A stretch of 64,000 nt of DNA. It comes from Arsukibacterium sp. (lineage in GTDB: Bacteria > Pseudomonadota > Gammaproteobacteria > Enterobacterales > Alteromonadaceae). Shown here piece by piece: positions 10,306 to 17,972 of the stretch (positions are counted from its first letter, which is position 1; every line of letters starts with the position of its first letter). The notes beneath the pieces were generated by a model. The model did no database searches and was not told the origin of the DNA. It saw only the letters and a program-made list of their open reading frames with translations. Location: positions 248,001 to 312,000 of the forward strand of contig NZ_JAGYIM010000011.1 in the NCBI RefSeq assembly GCF_018402695.1, read 5' to 3'. A program made the translations under genes and the position numbers.

Positions 10306-10321
10306 TGGCACAGGCATTGCA
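10306..10321 (+). promoter_or_regulatory. Sigma-54 promoter (-24/-12), near-consensus
   Basis: TGGCACAGGCATTGCA matches the sigma-54 consensus (TGGCAC-N5-TTGC) at all core positions: GG at 10307-10308 and GC at 10319-10320, ten bases between. Transcription should start near 10332, about 70 bp before the DUF883 gene. It is the strongest of six such matches in this window. Confidence 0.8.
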
Positions 10322-10400
10322 GCATATCAAGGCAACAATTACTGATGCAAACTGCGCTAATGCACAGTTGTGTCTTCGTTAAACAAGCAGGAGGTTTACA

Positions 10401-10730
10401 ATGGCTACAACTCAAGGTGGTACTGCAACAGCAGGCAATTCAACCAGTAATGCTGCGGTTAATTCGCCTGTTACTGAAAGAGCATCTGAAGCCGCACATC
10501 ACGCAGTTGATGCTATGGCAGAAAAGGCGGCATCGGCAGAAGATACCCTACGTAAAACCGCTGCCAGTTCAAAAGCAACCATAGATCAGAAACAGGAAGA
10601 GCTGAAAATGCAAATGCAAAGCTCATATGAGCGTAGCAAACAGTTTGCCCATGAGAATCCATTGGCAGCTGCGGGTATTGCTTTTGCCGCAGGCATGCTG
10701 GTTAGCGCACTGCTACGCCGCGGCAATTAA
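10401..10730 (+). CDS. DUF883 (YqjD/ElaB-like) membrane-anchored protein
   Basis: A 109-residue protein with an Ala/Thr-rich N-terminus, a helical central part rich in Lys, Glu and Gln, and one C-terminal membrane segment (ENPLAAAGIAFAAGMLVSAL) ended by LLRRGN. This is the layout of YqjD/ElaB/YgaM proteins, inner-membrane tail-anchored proteins linked in E. coli to stationary phase and ribosome association. Strong AGGAGG before the ATG. It heads an operon with a holin-like protein and a small basic protein, comparable to yqjDEK, and follows a near-perfect sigma-54 promoter. Confidence 0.85.
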   Translation: MATTQGGTATAGNSTSNAAVNSPVTERASEAAHHAVDAMAEKAASAEDTLRKTAASSKATIDQKQEELKMQMQSSYERSKQFAHENPLAAAGIAFAAGMLVSALLRRGN

Positions 10731-10732
10731 TT

Positions 10733-11203
10733 ATGGTTGAATCTCGGGATACTGAGCCGCAGCAAGCGGCTACTGAGCCATTGCCAGATAAAGTAATGGC
10801 TCAGTTAACTGAGATAGTCGCGCTACTCAGCCTGACTGGCGAGCAATATAAACAACAAACTCAAATTACCAGACAAACCGCCAGCACCGAAATGGCTTTA
10901 TCACGCCGTAGCTTAATGCTTGCGGCAGGTTTGCTGGTTGCGCTGGGTGCAGGTGTGGTAATGCTATGGGGGTCAGTGTTGGTGTTTGCCGGCTATTTGT
11001 TGTATCAGGCCACGGCATCGGTGCCTTTGACTGCAGCATCATTATTCATCTTGCAGGTTGCAGTGTTGTACTGGTGTTTACGAAATATGCGGTATTCTCT
11101 GAAACAGGTAGGTTTCAGCAACACTATGGCCCAGATTAAAAGCATACTTAGATTCACTGCTGAACCTGCAGGAGGCAATAATGTTAATAGACCTGTTGAT
11201 TAA
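10733..11203 (+). CDS. YqjE-like (phage holin superfamily III) membrane protein
   Basis: 156 residues with a charged N-terminal 60-residue region and two adjacent membrane segments (about residues 62-85, LMLAAGLLVALGAGVVMLWG, and 90-117). The layout and the position directly after a DUF883 gene match E. coli YqjE of the DUF1469/holin-like family. Function is unknown; a role in envelope stress or membrane homeostasis is inferred. The start lies two bases after the previous stop, so translation is probably coupled. Confidence 0.65.
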   Translation: MVESRDTEPQQAATEPLPDKVMAQLTEIVALLSLTGEQYKQQTQITRQTASTEMALSRRSLMLAAGLLVALGAGVVMLWGSVLVFAGYLLYQATASVPLTAASLFILQVAVLYWCLRNMRYSLKQVGFSNTMAQIKSILRFTAEPAGGNNVNRPVD

Positions 11204-11432
11204 AAAAGATAAATTGAAATTACAGCAGTGTATTGAGCAGTTTCAGCATCATCAGCAATTGCGACATGCATTCTTATTTTTGTCGGGCCAGCGCACTAAG
11301 CAATTTTTGGGATCAACACCTGGACTCACCCTAAGCTTCAGCGCAGGTATGCTGATGCAGTTTCGTCATAACGCCATGGCTAAGACTTTGCGCGGGCTCG
11401 GGATGATACAATGGCTGCGACGACTTCTATAA
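11181..11432 (+). CDS. Small basic hypothetical protein (YqjK-like position)
   Basis: An 83-residue protein rich in Gln, His, Lys and Arg at the N-terminus with a moderately hydrophobic middle (about residues 41-60). It overlaps the preceding gene by 23 bp, and GGAGG lies before its ATG, so it is probably translated as the third gene of the operon. Its place corresponds to yqjK in E. coli. I do not recognise the family from sequence alone. Confidence 0.6.
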   Translation: MLIDLLIKKDKLKLQQCIEQFQHHQQLRHAFLFLSGQRTKQFLGSTPGLTLSFSAGMLMQFRHNAMAKTLRGLGMIQWLRRLL

Positions 11433-11460
11433 CGTTACGCTGTGATCCGGAGCCCTCCCG

Positions 11461-12573
11461 TTGACAACAAGTCCTGTATCTACCAGGCAGCCGGTAAGAG
11501 CGCGGCGGCTTAGTGCAGAATTAGCATTGAAAATTCTGACATTGCTGGCAATAATTTATACTTTCTACTTCGCCCGAAGTTTACTGCTGCCAATTATTCT
11601 TGCTGCCTTAATTGCCCTGTTTGCCAGCCCGGCGGTCAGATTTCTGGCCCGACTGAAATGCCCTAAACCCCTGGCTTCACTGATTGTCCTTACGCTGCTT
11701 ATTGTAGGCGTTGGCTATGGAGTTAGCCTGCTTTATAGTCCTGCCGCGACATGGCTGGAGCGGTTGCCGTTGCTCAGCAGTAAACTGGCGCTACAAGTTG
11801 ACGGTATGGCGGAGTCACTGGACACCCTGAAATCCTCGATGCTGCCAGACAGCGACGATCCTGATAGTGAAGATGAGAAAGGCCCGCTGGACACCGCACT
11901 AGGGTCTGGTTTTCTGCCGTTGTTATCAATGTTAGCGCAAACTACGGCGATGGTGCTGGTTCAGCTGGCAACAGTTGTTATTCTAACTTATTTGTTCCTG
12001 CTTTTCGGCGGTACCTTACTTCGCAATATCGTGCGGGGGGCTTCGACGTTGCATGAAAAGAAAAACCTGGTAAAAATGTATCAGACTATTGAGTATGATA
12101 TCAGCCGGTATGTTTGGGTCATTACCGTTATCAACATTATGCTGGGTGTCGCTACATTTGCGGTGCTTAGTATGTTAGGTGTAGCGGACCCATTGCTATG
12201 GGGTGTGTTAGCAACCATTTTAAATTTTGCCCCCTATCTGGGGCCTTTTGTCCTGACGCTATTACTGACAGCGGTGGGTTTTGTTGAGTTTCAAAGTTCC
12301 GGCCAGGCATTGTTTGTTCCAGCGGCGTTTTTGGTTTTAAACGTTATAGAGTCGCAGCTGGTCACGCCAATGGCGTTGGGTAAGCGGTTTAATATGAACC
12401 CGCTGTTAGTGGTGATCTGGATGTTTATCTGGGGATGGATGTGGGGCGCGGTGGGCGTTTTAATCGCAATTCCATTGTTGGTCTGCCTTAAAATTATTGC
12501 CTCTCATTTTGATTTATTACCTTACTGGCAAATTTTACTCAGCGCGGACAGTGAAGTACATCACAATAAATAA
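11461..12573 (+). CDS. AI-2E family transporter
   Basis: 370-residue inner-membrane protein of the AI-2 exporter (PerM/YdiK/TqsA) superfamily. It shows N-terminal paired membrane helices (LLLPIILAALIALFASPAVR), a polar loop rich in Asp (residues about 130-145) and the conserved C-terminal block with NFAPYLGPF and the glycine-rich stretch GWMWGAVGVLIAIPLL. Members move varied substrates; none is proven here. The start is taken as TTG 11461 with GGAG upstream, as no ATG lies near. It follows the small-protein operon by 28 bp and may share its sigma-54 promoter. Confidence 0.85.
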   Translation: MTTSPVSTRQPVRARRLSAELALKILTLLAIIYTFYFARSLLLPIILAALIALFASPAVRFLARLKCPKPLASLIVLTLLIVGVGYGVSLLYSPAATWLERLPLLSSKLALQVDGMAESLDTLKSSMLPDSDDPDSEDEKGPLDTALGSGFLPLLSMLAQTTAMVLVQLATVVILTYLFLLFGGTLLRNIVRGASTLHEKKNLVKMYQTIEYDISRYVWVITVINIMLGVATFAVLSMLGVADPLLWGVLATILNFAPYLGPFVLTLLLTAVGFVEFQSSGQALFVPAAFLVLNVIESQLVTPMALGKRFNMNPLLVVIWMFIWGWMWGAVGVLIAIPLLVCLKIIASHFDLLPYWQILLSADSEVHHNK

Positions 12574-12696
12574 TTGTCAGGAAAAAGTTACCTGACGGTA
12601 AGTAATTATTTCTAACTTTTCATATTATTTTTTGCTCTTTCCCCACTCAAAGTGATTAAATCATTAAATATCAGTGGTATATGGTTTGTGAATTGT

Positions 12697-12712
12697 TGGC
12701 ACGCCATTCGCA
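12697..12712 (+). promoter_or_regulatory. Sigma-54 promoter upstream of DUF1328 gene
   Basis: TGGCACGCCATTCGCA: GG at 12698-12699 and GC at 12710-12711 have the required ten-base separation. One deviation is TCGC in place of TTGC. The predicted start near 12723 leaves a leader of about 44 bp before the ATG at 12767. Confidence 0.7.
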
Positions 12713-12766
12713 TTAAGTAAAGTGAATATTTCAGGCAAAGTGCGAACCATGCACTAAGGAGCAAAA

Positions 12767-12943
12767 ATGTTAGGATGGGCATTAACCTTTTTAGTTATCG
12801 CGTTAATTGCAGGCGTACTGGGTTTTGGCGGTATCGCGGGCGCTGCAGCAGGTATTGCTAAAATTATTTTCTTTATTTTTATTGTGTTGCTGGTGATATC
12901 ACTGTTAGCTGGTGCGTTGAGAGGCCGAACGCCGAAGATGTAG
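12767..12943 (+). CDS. DUF1328 (YtjA/UPF0391) small membrane protein
   Basis: A 58-residue protein, nearly all hydrophobic, with two membrane segments: [20 protein letters not shown] and [19 protein letters not shown]. The pattern [31 protein letters not shown] is characteristic of the YtjA/DUF1328 family. AAGGAGC lies before the ATG. Family members are small stress-associated membrane proteins of unknown role. It is a single-gene unit between a sigma-54 promoter and a terminator. Confidence 0.88.
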   Translation: MLGWALTFLVIALIAGVLGFGGIAGAAAGIAKIIFFIFIVLLVISLLAGALRGRTPKM

Positions 12944-12956
12944 TGTAAGCGCAGTA

Positions 12957-12989
12957 GAAAAGGCCACTGTAATCCATACGGTGGCCTTT
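12957..12989 (+). terminator. Rho-independent terminator after the DUF1328 gene
   Basis: AAAGGCCAC (12958-12966) pairs with GTGGCCTTT, followed by further T residues. It also faces the 3' end of the convergent activator gene and could stop both. Confidence 0.8.
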
Positions 12990-13027
12990 TTGCTGTTGTA
13001 ATCGTTCCGCTGTCCTCAGCAGCAGTC

Positions 13028-14374
13028 TCAGCGTTCCAGCTGATATTTTTCCAGTTTGTTATATAGCGTTTTTACGCTAACACCGAGTTGTTGAGCAGTA
13101 TCGGTTTTATTACCGCCATTTTTGGCTAAGGTCCGTAATATTGCTGCTTTTTCCAGTTCATCTAACCGCACGCCAGTTGGAATAGCATCCACTACTGCGT
13201 CATCTTTGGCATCAATATGTGGCTCATCCAGCAGTAAGTGTTCCGGTTCAATGCGGTTGTCAGCCAGAATATAAGCCCGTTCAACCGCATGTTTTAATTC
13301 CCTGACATTGCCAGGCCAGCTGTGAGTAGCAATCAGGGTTTGCGCTTCAGCTGAAAACTGCTTGCTCTGCTGTTCCTGCACATTGCGATAAGCCAGAAAA
13401 TGTTGGGCAAGGCCAATAACATCCTCGTCCCGATCGCGCAGTGGTGGTACAGCTATCGGGAATTGAGCCAGCCGGAAATAGAGATCTTCCCGTAGCATAT
13501 CTTCGGCAATAGCCTGCATTGGATCACGGTTGGTTGCTGCGGCTATCCGCACATTGGCAGTAAACGTTTTATCACTACCAACTGGGCGATATTCACCATT
13601 CTCCAGCACCCGCAACAATTTTACCTGTTGCTCTATCGGCATCTCAGTGATTTCATCCAGAAACAGGGTGCCCCCTTCTGCCTGGGCAAAAACACCCTGA
13701 TGATCCCGGTGGGCACCGGTAAACGCGCCTTTAATGTGACCGAACAGCTCACTGTCAATCAGCTCCGGACTGAGCGCGCCACAGTTAATTGCCACAAAAG
13801 GTTTGTCAGCTCGTAAACTGGCCAGGTGCAGCGTGTTAGCTACCAGTTCTTTACCCGCACCACTTTCACCCACAATCAACACGTTAGCTTCGGTAATCGC
13901 AACTTTTCGGATGGTACGGTACAGTTTCAGCATAGGTTTAGACGACCCAACCAGCATGCCAAATTGGTCCAGTTCGCTGGACGTTGCCTTGACCTGTTTA
14001 CGCTCAGTGCTGAGCTGCTGATAGAAATCCTGCAGGGTATCGATAACCGAGCCAAAATCCAGTGGTGCCCGGAAATGGTACCCGGCGCCGCGCCGCATTA
14101 AAGTATCAAGTAGTTCGTTTGGGGTTCCACTGCTGATAAAGATAAAATCAATTTCGGTTAAAACTTTACTAACTAGTAAACGCTGGTAGTCATCATTGTC
14201 GGAGTCATCAGACTCTATAACAGCAAGATCGCAGTCCTGTTGTTGAAGTTGTTCAGACCAGGCTGAACTATCGCTGCTTTTGACAATAACAAATTGTCTA
14301 ACTGCCGGTGACTGCAATAATTTCTCAGCGAGTTCCGGGTCACGCAAATGAATAAATAACCTGGGTTTGCTCAT
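13028..14374 (-). CDS. Sigma-54-dependent transcriptional activator with degenerate receiver
   Basis: A 448-residue bacterial enhancer-binding protein. Residues 1-120 look like a receiver domain lacking key residues: Glu54 stands where the phospho-Asp is expected (DLAVIES), and the conserved Lys-Pro is replaced (FRAP). Residues 140-375 are an AAA+ domain with Walker A GESGAGKE (169-176), the sigma-54 loop GAFTGA (216-221) and Walker B GGTLFLDEI (234-242). The C-terminal HTH ends DTAQQLGVSVKTLYNKLEKY, a Fis-type helix-turn-helix. No histidine kinase lies beside it. The four nearby sigma-54 promoters are its probable targets; this is inference. Confidence 0.92.
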   Translation of the reverse strand: MSKPRLFIHLRDPELAEKLLQSPAVRQFVIVKSSDSSAWSEQLQQQDCDLAVIESDDSDNDDYQRLLVSKVLTEIDFIFISSGTPNELLDTLMRRGAGYHFRAPLDFGSVIDTLQDFYQQLSTERKQVKATSSELDQFGMLVGSSKPMLKLYRTIRKVAITEANVLIVGESGAGKELVANTLHLASLRADKPFVAINCGALSPELIDSELFGHIKGAFTGAHRDHQGVFAQAEGGTLFLDEITEMPIEQQVKLLRVLENGEYRPVGSDKTFTANVRIAAATNRDPMQAIAEDMLREDLYFRLAQFPIAVPPLRDRDEDVIGLAQHFLAYRNVQEQQSKQFSAEAQTLIATHSWPGNVRELKHAVERAYILADNRIEPEHLLLDEPHIDAKDDAVVDAIPTGVRLDELEKAAILRTLAKNGGNKTDTAQQLGVSVKTLYNKLEKYQLER

Positions 14375-14436
14375 GGCGTCACTCCCTGTGGTGGTCCTTA
14401 ACTCTAATCCAGCAATGTAAAATTAACAATAGCCGT

Positions 14437-14451
14437 CAGTAAAATTTACTG
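14437..14451. promoter_or_regulatory. Perfect 7-1-7 palindrome, candidate activator binding site
   Basis: CAGTAAAATTTACTG is a perfect inverted repeat between the activator gene and the ferritin-like gene. It lies about 75 bp upstream of the -24 element at 14512, a fitting distance for an enhancer site. A 12-of-15 match (CTGTAATGTTTACTG, 10184-10198) lies about 108 bp upstream of the promoter at 10306. Assignment to the local activator is inference. Confidence 0.45.
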
Positions 14452-14511
14452 AAATATGATATCAAGCGGAGGGTGAGAGAATTTTCTCATTAATATTCAT
14501 TAGTTTAAACT

Positions 14512-14527
14512 TGGTATATGAATTGAA
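14512..14527 (+). promoter_or_regulatory. Possible sigma-54 promoter upstream of the ferritin-like gene
   Basis: TGGTATATGAATTGAA has GG at 14513-14514 and TTG at 14523-14525 in correct register, but A replaces the conserved C of the -12 GC. It is weaker than the other matches in this island. The leader to the ATG at 14567 would be about 30 bp. Confidence 0.45.
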
Positions 14528-14566
14528 TATGAATTTATGGGGATAGAAGTTTAAGGAGGCAATATT

Positions 14567-15022
14567 ATGCTGGCATATGACCCACAAGTAACAAAGCATA
14601 GTGCCGGCGATCAGGCCATATTAAGTCTGGTGCTGGCCGTAAGTGAGCAGGCCCGGTTGTTTTATCAACAGACTGCGCCATTAGTGAGCGATACTAACAT
14701 TCGTCGCTATTTTATTGAGTTGGAACTATTGCATCAACAGGCAGAGCAATTTACCGCTGCCGATAATTTTAAAGTTGCTACTGATCAGAATGTCAATGCT
14801 ATTTGCCAGTGGTACAGACGCTATACAGCAGAGCCCGGTGAGGACAAATATCACTGGCTGGCCGAATTGCCACAGCAACTGCGTTGGCAGCTGGATACCT
14901 TTAAACGGCTGAGCCGCGGCCTGACTCAGGCCGATAATGCCAAGGCGCTGGCTAATTTAACAGCAGGGCTGCAAATTGTGACTGATCAACTTTGCCCGCT
15001 ACTGCTAAACAGTAAAATATGA
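14567..15022 (+). CDS. Hypothetical all-helical protein, ferritin-like (DUF2383-like)
   Basis: 151 residues, no signal peptide or membrane segment, predicted almost fully helical. The pattern LVLAVSEQARLFYQQTAPLVSDTNIRRYF followed by ELELLHQQAEQF suggests a four-helix bundle of the ferritin-like PA2169/DUF2383 kind, though typical iron ligands are not convincing, so the family assignment is tentative. AAGGAGG precedes the ATG. It is divergent from the sigma-54 activator and upstream of the BON gene, which places it in the same stress island. Confidence 0.55.
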   Translation: MLAYDPQVTKHSAGDQAILSLVLAVSEQARLFYQQTAPLVSDTNIRRYFIELELLHQQAEQFTAADNFKVATDQNVNAICQWYRRYTAEPGEDKYHWLAELPQQLRWQLDTFKRLSRGLTQADNAKALANLTAGLQIVTDQLCPLLLNSKI

Positions 15023-15129
15023 AATATTTACCGGTAAGGCGGTTAAAAATACAATCAAAAAATTAACACTAAATGAATGATAAAATTACGTTTTATGATA
15101 AATCAATAACTTAGACTTTTCTGATAAGT

Positions 15130-15145
15130 TGGCATCAAACTGGCA
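15130..15145 (+). promoter_or_regulatory. Sigma-54 promoter upstream of the BON-domain gene
   Basis: TGGCATCAAACTGGCA has GG at 15131-15132 and GC at 15143-15144 with ten-base spacing; the only core deviation is TGGC for TTGC. Predicted start near 15156, about 25 bp before the ATG. Confidence 0.7.
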
Positions 15146-15180
15146 ACAGTATTTGTGTATCACAACAAAGGAGTGAATAT

Positions 15181-15744
15181 ATGAAACGTACTACTTTAGC
15201 AGTAATGATGACCTTAGCACTGGCAGGTACTTCCGTTGCAGCAAACGCAAATGAATGGAAAGATGGTGCCAAAGACGCATGGATAGATGGTAAAGCCGAA
15301 ACAACTTTACTGTTGAATGGTAACCTCAATTCCTTTGACATCAACACAGATGTTAAAAATGGTAAAGTAACGTTGACCGGTAAGGTAGACAGAGAAGTGG
15401 ATAAAGCACTGGCTGCCGAATTGATTGAAAATCTGGATGGTGTTACTTCAGTTGACAATAAGTTAACGGTATCAAACGAACGCCACATGCGGGATAAGAA
15501 AGACCATGACGATGATGGTAGTGGTTTAACTGACGCAAAAGTAGCGACGGTTGTGAAAACCCGTTTATTGTTTGAGTCTGAAACCAGTGGCACTGCTATC
15601 GACGTTGACGTCAAAAACGGTGTCGTAATGCTCAAAGGTGAAGTAGATTCTGATGCAGAAAAAGATCTGGCAGAAGCTATTGCTAAGAAGACCAATGATG
15701 TGAAACGGGTGGATAATCAACTTACCGTAGCAAAAAACTACTAA
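15181..15744 (+). CDS. Periplasmic BON-domain protein (OsmY-like)
   Basis: 187-residue precursor with a clear signal peptide (MKRTTLAVMMTLALAGTSVAANA). The mature part has two BON domains, about residues 37-95 (AETTLLLNGNLNSFDINTDV...VDNKLTV) and 115-187 (VKTRLLFESETSGTAIDVDV...VDNQLTV), linked by an acidic/basic stretch. This is the OsmY architecture; such proteins protect the periplasm under osmotic or envelope stress. AAAGGAG precedes the ATG. Preceded by a sigma-54 promoter and followed by a strong terminator, so it is a single-gene unit. Confidence 0.88.
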   Translation: MKRTTLAVMMTLALAGTSVAANANEWKDGAKDAWIDGKAETTLLLNGNLNSFDINTDVKNGKVTLTGKVDREVDKALAAELIENLDGVTSVDNKLTVSNERHMRDKKDHDDDGSGLTDAKVATVVKTRLLFESETSGTAIDVDVKNGVVMLKGEVDSDAEKDLAEAIAKKTNDVKRVDNQLTVAKNY

Positions 15745-15795
15745 GTAGGTTTTCAGGATGTAAGCTACATCCTGCCCTTACCCATTTATAATCAC

Positions 15796-15823
15796 ACCGG
15801 CCTGGAAACAGGCCGGTTTTTTG
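15796..15823 (+). terminator. Rho-independent terminator after the BON gene
   Basis: Perfect nine-base stem ACCGGCCTG (15796-15804) and CAGGCCGGT (15809-15817) around a GAAA tetraloop, followed by a run of T. Confidence 0.93.
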
Positions 15824-15922
15824 CGGTTGATTGCCCGGCTGGTTCGAGATGAAGCAGACAAGTTATGGTAACGGCTGTGGTAATTATCTGGGCAATTACC
15901 AGTAAATTTGCGGGAGCTCTGA

Positions 15923-17080
15923 TCAGGGTAATAGCGGCCAGGGGTTACTATGATCCTGATTAGTAATAAAATGTGGGTCGGTCAGGCTATGTAAAAAAGC
16001 CAGCACGGCCGCCCGCTCATTGGTTGTTAATTCAAAACCAGCTACAAATTGACTTTTACCGGGATGTTGTCTGCCGTCACCGGCATGAGTGCCACTGCCA
16101 ATGTTCCTGCCACCTGCGGTATAGAAATCAATTACCTGCTCAAGAGTAGCGAGGCTGCCATCATGCATATAAGGTGCAGTCAGCGCGATATTCCGTAGAG
16201 TTGGTGCCCGGAAACGGCCATCATCTGCCGGGTTCATGGTTATTTCAGCCAGCCCTCTGTCATGTTGCGGGTAGCCTGGTGGGTAGCTTTCAGTTGTCTG
16301 GGTAAAGTACAGGCCGGTATTATGAAAGGGACGTAAATCCAGAGGCTGCTTACTATGGCTGGTAGCCTGAGTAAAGTTAAAACCTCCATGGCAATGACGG
16401 CATTCCAAACGCTCAGAAAAAAATAAATTCATTCCTTCAATCTGCAGCGGGCTAAGCGCGGCATCATCATTCTGGTAGGCATAGCGGTCAAAGTCAGACT
16501 GAAAAGACAGTAAGCTTCTGACAAAGCTAGCCAGCGCCAGCACAACATGTTGCATGTCAGGTGCAGTCTCGCCAAAAGCCTGCCGGAACAATTGCGGATA
16601 AGGCTGCCGGTGTAAACGTTGTAATATCTCGGCCTCTTTACCGCTGATGCCAAGTTCAATCGGGTCCTCACTGAATATCGGGATCAGCAGCTGTTGTTCA
16701 ATGTCAGTCAGGCCATCGTGGGCCCAGGTCAGGGTATTGTTATAAGCGACGTTAACCAAAGCGAGCGCGTTACGGCGGTGCTGCTGACCGGTGCTGCCAA
16801 CCGACAGTGCGCGGGGCTCTGCAAAAGCAAATTGCTGCTGATGACAACTGGCGCAGCTTTGTTTGCCGTTGGCAGATAAGCCAGTGTCATAAAACAGATA
16901 ACGCCCTAATTCAACCTTGGCGGCGGTCATCGGGTTTTCAGAGGGCACCCTCGGCTGCGGCATATCTGGCGGAAGTGACCACTGCCAGACTGGATCAGGC
17001 GCAGTGGTTTTGTTGCAGCTAATGATGCCGAGTAATACGCTGATAGCGACGGCAAGCTGGTATATTCTGCTGTTAATCAT
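15923..17080 (-). CDS. MbnH-type di-haem c enzyme (MauG/cytochrome c peroxidase family), lipoprotein
   Basis: 385 residues with lipobox IISC (Cys22) and two haem-binding motifs, CASCH (76-80) and CRHCH (227-231). The MauG/bacterial cytochrome c peroxidase fold is recognisable from LGRYLFYDTGLSANG, FRAPTLRNIALTAPYMHDG and the C-terminal LTTNERAAVLAFLHSLTDP. It overlaps the stop of an MbnP-type gene by 8 bp. In the known MbnP/MbnH pair the di-haem enzyme oxidises a tryptophan of its partner to kynurenine. That chemistry is inferred from the pairing. Confidence 0.85.
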   Translation of the reverse strand: MINSRIYQLAVAISVLLGIISCNKTTAPDPVWQWSLPPDMPQPRVPSENPMTAAKVELGRYLFYDTGLSANGKQSCASCHQQQFAFAEPRALSVGSTGQQHRRNALALVNVAYNNTLTWAHDGLTDIEQQLLIPIFSEDPIELGISGKEAEILQRLHRQPYPQLFRQAFGETAPDMQHVVLALASFVRSLLSFQSDFDRYAYQNDDAALSPLQIEGMNLFFSERLECRHCHGGFNFTQATSHSKQPLDLRPFHNTGLYFTQTTESYPPGYPQHDRGLAEITMNPADDGRFRAPTLRNIALTAPYMHDGSLATLEQVIDFYTAGGRNIGSGTHAGDGRQHPGKSQFVAGFELTTNERAAVLAFLHSLTDPHFITNQDHSNPWPLLP

Positions 17081-17849
17081 GTTGCTGCTCGTCGGCGTTA
17101 CCCATACGCCATAACCGGGGTTGTGTTAAATTACTAAATAGTTGCCGACAGTTGGCTTGCAGGCTATCTGACATACAGCTACTGTCTCTGGCAAGCTCAA
17201 CCTGCTGCAGTAAAACGGCTAAATCCAGTTGCAGACTCTGGCTGCTCTGGTAGTCCAGTGTCACCTCGACCGTATTGGCTGCCCGGCATGGCTCGGCTGG
17301 TGGGCGAAGTACACTGGCTGACTGACAACCGGTAGAACCAAGGTGAAATGCCCAGCCATGTTCAGGTCCCTGTAAATCAAGACGCAGGAATTTGTAGCCC
17401 AGTTGCCAGCTCCAGAACATCTCGCTGTGATTTAATGGTGAGCTGGCGGCAAGTGGGTTCTGATGGTTTACCGAAAAAGGCAGACCAAGGGTGAAGGACA
17501 ACTGACCGGTAGCTAAGGGCTCACTAAATTGTAATTGCAAGTTGCTGTTACCCTGGCAATCGGTACCCAGCAATGCCAGCCGCGGTTGCTGCCATTGATT
17601 GGTAATCAGCGACAATGGTTGTTGGTTCAGGCGGAAATTACTTAAATAAAATCGCAGACTTTGCAGATGCCATTGCTGATTAGCAATAGAAATAAATTGC
17701 TGGCAACTGAGCGGCTGTTGTTGCCAGCTCAACTGCACGGGGAGTTGTTTGGGCAAACTACTGGTAGTAGCTGCAGGTTGGCAACTCATCAGCAAGCCAA
17801 CAACGGCTAGCAGAAATGTGTTGGCAAAAGCGCCGGGTACGATGGCCAT
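17073..17849 (-). CDS. MbnP-type four-Cys metalloprotein (metallo-mystery pair), lipoprotein
   Basis: 258 residues with a lipoprotein signal (LLMSC, Cys22). Features typical of the MbnP/'metallo-mystery pair four-Cys' family are present: an N-terminal beta segment with a Cys (LSCQQF), a second Cys in LGTDCQG, the block LGLPFSVNHQNP...SEMFWSWQLGYKFLRLD, the HLGSTGC motif and a following PCRAAN. These Cys-rich copper-associated proteins are partners of MbnH enzymes, and the enzyme gene overlaps its 3' end. Tryptophans in FWSW are candidates for modification, by analogy only. Confidence 0.82.
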   Translation of the reverse strand: MAIVPGAFANTFLLAVVGLLMSCQPAATTSSLPKQLPVQLSWQQQPLSCQQFISIANQQWHLQSLRFYLSNFRLNQQPLSLITNQWQQPRLALLGTDCQGNSNLQLQFSEPLATGQLSFTLGLPFSVNHQNPLAASSPLNHSEMFWSWQLGYKFLRLDLQGPEHGWAFHLGSTGCQSASVLRPPAEPCRAANTVEVTLDYQSSQSLQLDLAVLLQQVELARDSSCMSDSLQANCRQLFSNLTQPRLWRMGNADEQQHD

Positions 17850-17972
17850 AGTAAGGTTGTGTTTAGGAAAACTACAGTAAACAATACGCTAAACTTCGTT
17901 GAAAATCGAACAGGCTTCGCCGCAATAGTGGCTACTATTATAAACAGACAATAAATAACTCAGGTGGCAGGG

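Noticed and set aside
10345-10584. 79-codon plus-strand frame overlapping the DUF883 gene
   Set aside because: No Shine-Dalgarno, composition of a shifted frame, and it overlaps a gene with AGGAGG and a known family.
15135-15695. Long minus-strand frame (186 codons) opposite the BON gene
   Set aside because: Ser/Leu-rich shadow of a coding strand with clear signal peptide and BON domains.
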